From: UBA4572 sp049965515
Lineage (GTDB): Bacteria > Nitrospirota > Leptospirillia > Leptospirillales > Leptospirillaceae
Reading direction: 5' to 3'
Assembly: GCA_049965515.1 (NCBI GenBank)
Contig: JBMFWG010000050.1
Coordinates: forward strand, 1 to 12,720
DNA: 12,720 nucleotides
The notes beneath the pieces were generated by a model. The model was given only the letters and a program-made list of their open reading frames with translations. It was not told the origin of the DNA and made no database searches. How positions within the stretch are numbered: the stretch's first letter is position 1; every line of letters begins with the position of its first letter. Position numbers and translations under genes: made by a program. Below, in pieces: positions 6,046 through 12,467 of this stretch.

Positions 6046-7485
6046 GGAGTCTCCCCCCTCGCCGCCCTCCCCCGACACGGAGCCCCCCTCCCACTGGCGG
6101 AGCCGGCGGTGGAGAGAAGTCCGGTCCATCCCCAGACGCTGGGCGGCCCGGGCGATGTTGCCTTCGCATCGAGCCAGCACTCCCAGAACATAGCCCCGCT
6201 CGAACCGGTCTCGCGCCTCGCGAAGGGGGAGATCCGTCTCCTCTTCGGTCGTTCCCGGCCTCGACCCCACCACCTCTCCCTCTCCGGCGCTTCCCGCCGA
6301 AGCTCCCCCCACCGCTCTGTGGGTCTGCCCGGACCCCTCCGGATCGAGATCCCGGACATCGATCACCGGCCCCGGAGCCAGAATCAGGAGCCTTTCCACG
6401 GTATTTTTGAGCTCCCGGATGTTGCCCGGCCAGGACCGCCCGGACAAGGCCTCCAGGGCCTCTCGGGAAAACCTTTTCGGACGATGGCCGAAGTCGCGGC
6501 AGAGGATCTCTACGAAATGTTCGACCAGGAGGGGGATGTCGGAGAGCCTCTCTCTCAGGGGAGGAACCCGGATGGAGACCACGTTGAGACGGTAGAAGAG
6601 ATCTTCCCGGAACTCCTTTCGGGCGATCATCGCCGGAAGATCCCGGTTGGTTGCCGCCACAACGCGCACGTCCACCGGGATCGGACGGGTTCCTCCGATC
6701 CGGGTCAGATGCCTCTCCTGAAGGACCCGAAGGACCCGGGCCTGGGTCGAGAGGGCCATGTCTCCGATCTCGTCGAGGAAGAGCACCCCTCCCGAAGCCT
6801 GCTCGAACTTCCCCGGGCGGCGGGAGAGGGCTCCGGTAAAGGCTCCCTTCTCGTTGCCAAAGAGTTCGCTTTCGATCAAGGTCTCGGGAATAGCGGCGCA
6901 GTTGACGTCGACGAAGGGGCCCGACCGCCGGGAACTCCCCTCGTGGAGAGCCCGGGCCACCAGCTCCTTGCCGGTGCCATTCTCTCCCGTGATCAGCACC
7001 CACCCCTCCGTGGGGGCCACCCGGGCCAAAAGCTCCCGAAGAGCCTCGACCGCCGGGGAGTGTCCCACCATCTCGTACCGGGCGGAGACCTTCTCCCTGA
7101 GCGCCCGGTTCTCGCGCTCGAGCCCCCGAAGCTTCAGGGCATTGGCCGCCACGGTCAGGACCCGGTCCAGGGAGAAGGGCTTTTCGATGTAGTCGGCCGC
7201 CCCCGACTTGAGGGCCTTGACGGCCGTCTCGATGGTTCCATGGCCGCTCATCACCACGACGGCGGGGGGGTCGGGCAGGCGGGAGATCTCCGCGAGATAG
7301 GAGAGGCCGTCGTCCTCCCCCAGCCAGACGTCCACCAGAGCAAGGTCCGGAGGATCGACCTCGCCGATCCGGAGGGCCTCGCCCAGAGAGGCCGCCACGG
7401 AGACGCGATAGCCTTCATCGCGGAAGATCAAGGAGAGAGTCTCCCGTATGCCGGACTCGTCATCGGCCACAAGGACATGGGTCAT
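6037..7485 (-). CDS. ntrX: NtrX-type sigma-54-dependent response regulator
   Basis: A 482-residue cytoplasmic transcription activator, partner of the upstream kinase. Receiver domain 1-115: acidic pocket DDE (8-10), phospho-acceptor Asp52 in LALVDVWLG, conserved Ser80 and Lys102. AAA+ domain about 138-370: Walker A GENGTGKE (167-174), the sigma-54 contact loop GAFTGA (214-219), Walker B GGVLFLDEIG (232-241), and SWPGNIRELKN near its end. A glycine-rich linker (about 383-415) leads to a Fis-type helix-turn-helix (about 421-465) ending LGMDRTSLHRRLRQW, whose order matches NtrX/NtrC regulators. The complete GAFTGA means it should activate sigma-54 RNA polymerase. The ATG overlaps the kinase stop by one base (TGATG) and has a near-perfect ribosome site AAGGAGGT 5 bases upstream. 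NtrYX pairs act in nitrogen, respiratory or envelope control in other bacteria; the signal here is unknown. Confidence 0.97.
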   Translation of the reverse strand: MTHVLVADDESGIRETLSLIFRDEGYRVSVAASLGEALRIGEVDPPDLALVDVWLGEDDGLSYLAEISRLPDPPAVVVMSGHGTIETAVKALKSGAADYIEKPFSLDRVLTVAANALKLRGLERENRALREKVSARYEMVGHSPAVEALRELLARVAPTEGWVLITGENGTGKELVARALHEGSSRRSGPFVDVNCAAIPETLIESELFGNEKGAFTGALSRRPGKFEQASGGVLFLDEIGDMALSTQARVLRVLQERHLTRIGGTRPIPVDVRVVAATNRDLPAMIARKEFREDLFYRLNVVSIRVPPLRERLSDIPLLVEHFVEILCRDFGHRPKRFSREALEALSGRSWPGNIRELKNTVERLLILAPGPVIDVRDLDPEGSGQTHRAVGGASAGSAGEGEVVGSRPGTTEEETDLPLREARDRFERGYVLGVLARCEGNIARAAQRLGMDRTSLHRRLRQWEGGSVSGEGGEGGDSPS

Positions 7486-9737
7486 CAGGAACCTCCTTCC
7501 GAGGGACCGGGGGATCCCCGCTCGGGGGGCGGAACGGGAAGGTCGATGGTGAAGACCGAGCCGCCGGGCTCTCCCGGAGCATAGAAGACCCCTCCCCGGT
7601 GTTCGCTGACAATGCGCGAGACGATGGCGAGACCCAACCCCGATCCCTTCTCCCGGGTGGAGAAGTAGGGAAGGAAGATCCGGTCGGCCATCTCGGGCGG
7701 CACCCCCGGACCGTCATCGGCCACCTCCACCCTGAGGTGGCGTCTCTCCCGGTCCGCAAAGACCCGGATCCCGATCCGCCCCCGGCCTCCCATCGCCTCG
7801 ATGGCATTTTCGAAGAGATTGGAGAAGACCCGGCGGATCGCCTTGGGATCGATCAGAAGATCGGGGAGGTCCGGCTCGATCTCGACTTCGAAGACCACCT
7901 CCCGGTGAGCCGAGCGGTATAGGACGACGCTCTCGAGAAGGACCGGCTCGAGAGAGGTCCGGACAAGGCGGCTTTCGGGAAGGCGGGCATAAGTAGAAAA
8001 CTCGTCGACGAGATGTTTGATCCCCGCCACCTCGGAGACGATGGTCCGGATCGATTCCTCGAAGACCTGGGGAAGATCGGGAGCCCTCTCCAGAAACTTG
8101 CGGCGAAGCCGCTCGGCAGCGAGCTGGATCGGCGTCAGGGGATTCTTGATCTCGTGGGCGATGCGCTGGGCCACTTCTCGCCAGGCCAACGCCTTCTGGG
8201 CATTCTGGAGGGTGGTGACGTCGTCGAAGACCACCACCGCGCCGGCGCCGGGATCCTCGAAACGATTGTAGCGCATCCGGTAGGTCTGGAGAGAGCCGTC
8301 CGCGTCCACCGTCACCTCTTCCTCCACATGCAGCTCCCCCGAAGGAACCACCCGGTCGATCCAGTGGTCGAAGGCATGGAACGCCGGATGAAGCACCTCC
8401 CCCAGAGGGCGGCCCAGGACAAAGGAGCGGGGGATGGCGAGGATCTCTTCCGCCGACCGGTTGAAGGTGGTGACGATCTTTTCCCGGTTCAGGGAGAAGA
8501 CCCCCGTTCCGATGTGCTCCAGCACCTTCTCCATATACTCCCGGCGATGGGAGAGCTCGAGGTTGGTCTGCTGGAGGGTCTCGGTGGAGAGGGCCAGGTC
8601 CGAGGTCATCTGGTTGAACGACTCCACAAGGACCCCGAACTCCTCCTCTCCGGTGAGAGGAACCCGGACCGAGAGGTTCCCCCGGGCCACCTCCTCGGTC
8701 GCCTTTTCCAAAGCCAGCAGGGGGCGGGTGATCCGGCGGGCGAGGTAGAGGCCGAACCAGACGGCTCCGAAGATGATCATGATGGTGATCATGAAAAAGA
8801 CCAAAAGATAGGACTGGCGAATAGGATTTCGAAACTGCCGAAGCTCCCGGTAGTCGGTATAGGCCCGGGAAAGGCTCGCCAGCATCCGGGAGTAGCGCTC
8901 CGGCACCAGATGGTCGACCACCAGAACGGCGGGCTCGGGAGATCCCTTCAGGGAGAGCGTTACCGGAACGAGGGCCCGGACCAGGATGCCCACGCCACTC
9001 TTTTGGACGGCGACCTTCCCTTCGGGAGGAAGCCCGGCGAAGAGGGCCGGCCCCGGGGGATCGAGAAGCCGGACGTTGATATCAAGAGAACGGGCCAGAC
9101 GGACAGGGAGACCTCCCTTTGCCTCCCTCACCCGGTAGAGCTCGATCCCGGAGAGGGCCAGCCGCCTCCGCGTGGCGGAAAGGAAGCGCAAGAGGGGCCG
9201 GCCCTTCTCCGCCGGCCATCCTCCCGCCCCCATGGCCAGGGACCGGGCGGTTCTCAGGACATCGAGGCGCACCTCCCGGTCGTAGGCCCGGGAGACGGAC
9301 GAGGAGGCGCGGAGAGAGGCGGAGACCGGGAAGGTGAACCAACGCTGCACCGATGTGTTGAGAAATCCCGAGGCCACCACGAAAAGAAGGAAGGAGGGAA
9401 TCATGACCATAAGCAGGAAGGAGCCGATGAGCCGGGCCTGGAATCCCGATCCGAAGCCGCTGGCCGTCCGGTTCCAGTAGATCTTGACCACGCTCCGAAG
9501 GAGGACGTAGAGAAGGAGGACCGCCAGGACGACATCGATATTGAAGAGGAGGACGACGATGACCCGGGCGACAAGATCCGACCCCGAGCGGTCGGAGGCA
9601 TGCTGGAACTCGAGGCCCGTCAGGAGAAGAAAGAAAAGGAGCCCGGCGCCCACGAGAAGGGCCGGAGAGAGGGCGGGGAGCCTCGAGGGTCGGGGAGGCG
9701 GGGAGCCGCCTTCCTGTCCGGAACGGGAGGGATTCAT
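7485..9737 (-). CDS. ntrY: NtrY-type membrane sensor histidine kinase
   Basis: A 750-residue inner-membrane kinase that would phosphorylate the NtrX protein encoded next. Hydrophobic spans at about 22-41, 57-80, 103-124 and 310-334 give the NtrY layout, with an extracytoplasmic sensor region between the third and fourth spans. Then a HAMP linker (about 332-385), a PAS domain (about 402-510), the dimerisation/phosphorylation helix with His528 in AHEIKNPLTPIQLA, and the ATPase domain: N box NLFENAIEA (640-648), G1 DDGPGVP (674-680), F/G2 FSTREKGSGLGLAI (692-705). The chosen ATG lies 4 bases after the stop of the AsmA-like gene; a longer in-frame extension to 9890 is only that gene's shadow. The upstream ribosome site is weak (GGAAGG about 13 bases away), so coupling to the preceding gene is likely. 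Confidence 0.97.
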   Translation of the reverse strand: MNPSRSGQEGGSPPPRPSRLPALSPALLVGAGLLFFLLLTGLEFQHASDRSGSDLVARVIVVLLFNIDVVLAVLLLYVLLRSVVKIYWNRTASGFGSGFQARLIGSFLLMVMIPSFLLFVVASGFLNTSVQRWFTFPVSASLRASSSVSRAYDREVRLDVLRTARSLAMGAGGWPAEKGRPLLRFLSATRRRLALSGIELYRVREAKGGLPVRLARSLDINVRLLDPPGPALFAGLPPEGKVAVQKSGVGILVRALVPVTLSLKGSPEPAVLVVDHLVPERYSRMLASLSRAYTDYRELRQFRNPIRQSYLLVFFMITIMIIFGAVWFGLYLARRITRPLLALEKATEEVARGNLSVRVPLTGEEEFGVLVESFNQMTSDLALSTETLQQTNLELSHRREYMEKVLEHIGTGVFSLNREKIVTTFNRSAEEILAIPRSFVLGRPLGEVLHPAFHAFDHWIDRVVPSGELHVEEEVTVDADGSLQTYRMRYNRFEDPGAGAVVVFDDVTTLQNAQKALAWREVAQRIAHEIKNPLTPIQLAAERLRRKFLERAPDLPQVFEESIRTIVSEVAGIKHLVDEFSTYARLPESRLVRTSLEPVLLESVVLYRSAHREVVFEVEIEPDLPDLLIDPKAIRRVFSNLFENAIEAMGGRGRIGIRVFADRERRHLRVEVADDGPGVPPEMADRIFLPYFSTREKGSGLGLAIVSRIVSEHRGGVFYAPGEPGGSVFTIDLPVPPPERGSPGPSEGGS

Positions 9738-9741
9738 GGGA

Positions 9742-10977
9742 CTAGGAGACCTTCCCGATCCGGGCAAGCCGGCCAAGATCCTGGAAGAAACGCTCCCAGT
9801 CCTGGGGGCGGGAAGGAAGCGGAAGATGGCCGGAAGCCGTGGCGGAGAAGGGTCCCAAAAGGGCATTGCGGCCCTGTTCCCGCAAGACAACCTCGGCCTG
9901 GGGAACGGGCGTTGAGAGTCGGGCCACTAGCGATCCCTTGATGCCGGTGGTCCCCGCAAAGAGCCGGAACGGGTTGGCCCGAAGAACACCAGGAGCCAGC
10001 GACAGATTCACCCGAATCCCGGACAGGGTCTGCCCCCCCAGGGTCAGGGAGGGGGCGCTCACCACCGACCGGGCCCTTAATCTGTTCACCGCTCCGTGAA
10101 GGTAGCCCCTGAAGTCGAGGGTCCCGCCCAGGGCCGGGGGATCGGGAAAGAGGGGCGAAAGCGCCGAGAGGGCAAGGCGTCCCCGGACAAAGAGGCTCGC
10201 CTCGGGCTCCCGGTCGAAGGAGAGAACCTGGCCCGCCACCCGAAGCCTTCCCCCCGGAGAGGAAGCCACGACCTCGAGGTCGGAGACCCCCCCGTGGGCG
10301 AAGGAGGCGGTCGCCCGCAGGCTGCTCGAGACGATGGTGCGACCGGAGAAGGTGGCCGAAAGGGAGCCGGAGGGGATTTCCAGACGGAAACGGTTCATGA
10401 AGAGGTTGGGGCGAAGAAGGGCCCGGGCCGCATGCAGGGTCACTGCCATCTTCCGGTCAGGAAAGAGAAGGGAGAGGTCCGTATCGGAAAAGGAGATCCG
10501 GCGAATGGTGGCGGAAGCCGAGATCCCCTTGGGCCGGACCCCGGCAATCCAGCGGGCAAGGAAGGGACGGAAATTGTCGCCCGCGTCGCCCGAGATGGCC
10601 CGGACGCGCCCCCCCGAGACCGACAGCCAGTCGATCTCCACCACCCGGTTGAGGAGAGAGAGAGGCTCGAAACGGGCCTCGAGACGCGCAATGGAAAGAA
10701 GGGGAGCGACGGGAATCGCCCCTCCCTGGCCACCTTTCTCCTGGGACTTGTTCTGTGGCCCGGCCAGGGGACAGGAGACGGAGAGACCCCTCATCACGAT
10801 CACCCGGCGAAACCAGTCGACGGAAAGACCGTCGAGACGGACCGAACACCGGAAGGCTCCGGAGAGGGCCGCCTGGGTCCGGAGCGCAAGGGCCCTCTCC
10901 AGAAGATGCGTCCCCTCCACACCGGCAAGGGCGACTCCCGCCAGAAAAAGAGCGAAGAGGCCCAGGCGGCGATTCAA
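9742..10977 (-). CDS. AsmA-like envelope protein
   Basis: A 411-residue protein with one N-terminal membrane anchor (about residues 5-21) and a long beta-strand-rich body. Strands with small/hydrophobic alternation (VRLDGLSVDWFRRVIVMRGLS, the IDWLSVSGGRVRAI segment, then repeated LSATFSG, LRVAGQV, GTLDFRGYL, IKGSLVARL) are typical of AsmA/TamB/DUF748 bridge-like proteins that span or line the periplasm and help phospholipid or outer-membrane traffic. It is shorter than AsmA (about 600) or TamB (about 1,250 residues) and has no TamB C-terminal domain, so it may be a minimal relative. The start is TTG overlapping the previous stop by four bases (TTGA), supported by ribosome site GGAGGT 9 bases upstream. 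It is translationally coupled to the DUF1844 gene before and the ntrY gene after it, an uncommon operon partner for a kinase. Confidence 0.83.
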   Translation of the reverse strand: MNRRLGLFALFLAGVALAGVEGTHLLERALALRTQAALSGAFRCSVRLDGLSVDWFRRVIVMRGLSVSCPLAGPQNKSQEKGGQGGAIPVAPLLSIARLEARFEPLSLLNRVVEIDWLSVSGGRVRAISGDAGDNFRPFLARWIAGVRPKGISASATIRRISFSDTDLSLLFPDRKMAVTLHAARALLRPNLFMNRFRLEIPSGSLSATFSGRTIVSSSLRATASFAHGGVSDLEVVASSPGGRLRVAGQVLSFDREPEASLFVRGRLALSALSPLFPDPPALGGTLDFRGYLHGAVNRLRARSVVSAPSLTLGGQTLSGIRVNLSLAPGVLRANPFRLFAGTTGIKGSLVARLSTPVPQAEVVLREQGRNALLGPFSATASGHLPLPSRPQDWERFFQDLGRLARIGKVS

Positions 10978-11642
10978 GCGCCCGGACCTCCGGCGGGCCG
11001 ACCGCTGTCCTTCATCCGCACAAAAAACATCTTGGTCTGGTAGAGAATGTCCTTCATGTAGGAGCGATCCTCCTCGGTCATGGAGGACCCCACCGTCTGG
11101 GAGACATAGTCCAGAAGCTCGATATAGAGCTTCGCCGCCTCGAGGCTTCCCCCCCCTCCAGGCCGGCCTGTCTGGGGATCGATGCCCAGGGCGTGGACGG
11201 CCATGGCGCCGAGGATCGCCGGAATATGGCCAAGCCTCGGCTCTTCCCGATCGACGGGGCTCTCCGAGCGCCCCTCGCCCACAAGCCCCGCCCCGCCCCT
11301 GGCTGCCACGTAGAGATCGATCAGGTCGAGATAGAAGCGGGCCTCACGAGGGCTCCATCGTTCGTCAGGAAGTCCTGTAGAGGGATCCACGAAAAGGTGG
11401 GTGGCCACCATCCCGGAGAGAAGGGCCAGAAGACGTCCCTCCCGGGCCTCTTCGGTCTGTTCCCGAAGGGTCTTCTCCCTCTCCGGAGAAGGGGACGACG
11501 AGGCACTCTCGGCCGCCGCTTCTGTGGGGCCTTTCTCCGGGTTCGCCACCGGTTCGTCGGAATCGTATCGGATCCGCCGATCATTTATAATGACTGTGGG
11601 TTCCTCTTGATCTTTATCTTTCTTTCGGGAATCGTCTGGCAT
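10974..11642 (-). CDS. DUF1844-domain protein with an internal duplication
   Basis: A 222-residue soluble protein, first gene of the four-gene operon. The N-terminal part (1-69) is charged and includes PTVIINDRRIRYDSDEP, like the short lead strand seen in DUF1844 proteins, then a low-complexity acidic stretch. Residues 71-115 (LLALLSGMVATHLFVDPSTG, then a helix ARFYLDLIDLYV) and 141-183 (PAILGAMAVHALGIDPQTGR, then AAKLYIELLDYVSQT) look like two copies of the same helical unit. The C-terminus (MTEEDRSYMKDILYQTKMFFVRM, about 188-210) has the family's closing helix. Ordinary DUF1844 proteins have one unit; function of the family is not known. The ATG at 11642 has site AAGGAAGGA 7-9 bases upstream. 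It is divergent from the MarC gene with 36 bases between starts. Confidence 0.87.
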   Translation of the reverse strand: MPDDSRKKDKDQEEPTVIINDRRIRYDSDEPVANPEKGPTEAAAESASSSPSPEREKTLREQTEEAREGRLLALLSGMVATHLFVDPSTGLPDERWSPREARFYLDLIDLYVAARGGAGLVGEGRSESPVDREEPRLGHIPAILGAMAVHALGIDPQTGRPGGGGSLEAAKLYIELLDYVSQTVGSSMTEEDRSYMKDILYQTKMFFVRMKDSGRPAGGPGA

Positions 11643-11678
11643 CGGAATTCATCCTTCCTTCGTTAAGGGCAGGGCCCC

Positions 11679-12284
11679 ATGCATACCTTCTGGAGTGTCT
11701 TTCTCCCCCTTTTTGTCGCCATCGACCCTCCGGGGGTGCTGTCGATTTTCTTCAGTCTAACACAAGGGGTCGATATCGCCCAAAAAAGAAGGACGGCGCG
11801 GTCGGCCGTCCTCACAGCCTCCCTCACCGTCCTCTTCTTCGATGTCTTCGGCACCCGCCTTCTGGATTTTCTGGGGCTCACCCTCTGGGACTTTACCCTG
11901 GCCGGGGGGATCCTCCTGCTCGTCCTCTCCGTCTCGGACCTTCTGAAGAATCAGGACCCGGAGACGGCCGGACGGCCCCCGGGTCCTTTCATCGGAACCC
12001 TGGGACCCGTCCCCCTGGGAATCCCCATCATCGCCGGCCCGGCCACCCTCACCACCTCGCTTATCGCCTCGAAGAGCGCCTCTCTTTCCTGGGCTCTTCT
12101 CGCCCTGGCGGCCAACATGATCCTCCTCCTGGGGATCCTCCTGGCCGCCGACAGGATTACCCGGCTTCTGGGAGCCCCCCTCTCCGCCGCCGTGGGCAAG
12201 ATCTTCTCGCTCCTGCTCGCGGCCATCGCCATCCATCTGATCCACCGGGGCATCGACGGCCTTCTGGGACTTCCCCTGAGCTGA
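11679..12284 (+). CDS. MarC-family inner-membrane protein
   Basis: A 201-residue protein with about six hydrophobic spans (roughly 5-27, 42-60, 70-88, 110-131, 138-158, 170-190). The family hallmark PVPLGIPIIAGPATLTT is at 110-126, and the N-terminus FLPLFVAIDPPG (8-19) is the matching first half of the internal pseudo-repeat. MarC proteins (UPF0056) are widespread multi-span proteins of unknown transport activity; the name comes from the mar locus, but a role in multiple antibiotic resistance was not confirmed. Start ATG at 11679 has a GGGCAGGG upstream and only 36 bases to the divergent DUF1844 gene, so its promoter must overlap that gene. A perfect TATAAT lies at 11586-11591 inside it but without a matching -35 box. 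The 3' end is followed by GC- and A-rich sequence with no clear terminator. Confidence 0.94.
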   Translation: MHTFWSVFLPLFVAIDPPGVLSIFFSLTQGVDIAQKRRTARSAVLTASLTVLFFDVFGTRLLDFLGLTLWDFTLAGGILLLVLSVSDLLKNQDPETAGRPPGPFIGTLGPVPLGIPIIAGPATLTTSLIASKSASLSWALLALAANMILLLGILLAADRITRLLGAPLSAAVGKIFSLLLAAIAIHLIHRGIDGLLGLPLS

Positions 12285-12450
12285 CCGCCCCGAAAAAAGG
12301 GGGGGAAAAAGGTTCCTCAGAGAGGGGCCCTCGGGGTCGCGCTCCCCCAAAAGGGAATCGAGCTCGCGAAGGAACCCCGTGCACTCCCTCTTCTCCTTAG
12401 GCAAAAGGGATCTAACTTCTCACTTAAAAACTAACCTAATCTAATTAATA
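12285..12450. other. Intergenic region from MarC gene to recombinase, GC-rich to AT-rich transition
   Basis: No gene is seen. GGTTCCT (12311-12317) and AGGAACC (12370-12376) form a 7-bp outer stem around 52 bases that contain further short self-complementary pieces (GAGGGGCCCTC at about 12322-12332, CGAGCTCG at 12359-12366). On the minus strand the outer stem is followed by TTTTT. No tRNA-like arms fit. From about 12400 the composition turns AT-rich, which probably marks entry into the IS607-type element; the exact boundary cannot be read since these elements lack terminal inverted repeats. Confidence 0.4.
12431..12445 (+). repeat. Three tandem CTAAY pentamers upstream of the recombinase gene
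   Basis: CTAAC, CTAAT, CTAAT run head to tail (12431-12445); a further CTAAC is at 12412-12416, and two related pentamers (TAATA, CTATC) follow. Such short iterated motifs near an IS end could be subterminal recombinase-binding sites; the run is short enough to be chance in AT-rich DNA. Confidence 0.4.
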
Positions 12451-12467
12451 CTATCCATTATGGATAG
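12451..12467. promoter_or_regulatory. 17-base dyad over the recombinase start codon
   Basis: CTATCCAT (12451-12458) and ATGGATAG (12460-12467) are perfect inverted copies around one T. The second arm contains the ATG start codon itself. There is no Shine-Dalgarno sequence upstream. The dyad could be an operator for the recombinase's own MerR-like domain, or an RNA hairpin hiding the start codon; both would limit expression. Confidence 0.5.

Noticed and set aside
6109..7584. Plus-strand open frame opposite ntrX
   Set aside because: Aligned shadow of the response regulator, whose motifs are complete on the minus strand.
9738..9890. 51-codon N-terminal extension of the NtrY kinase
   Set aside because: It lies inside the AsmA-like gene in another frame and adds proline/arginine-rich sequence not seen in NtrY; the ATG at 9737 directly follows the previous stop.
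8013..9941. Plus-strand open frame of 642 codons opposite ntrY
   Set aside because: Aligned shadow of the kinase; no domain and biased composition.
12311..12376. tRNA with GGTTCCT/AGGAACC as acceptor stem
   Set aside because: The enclosed length is too short, and no anticodon arm or TTCGA-type T-loop is found.
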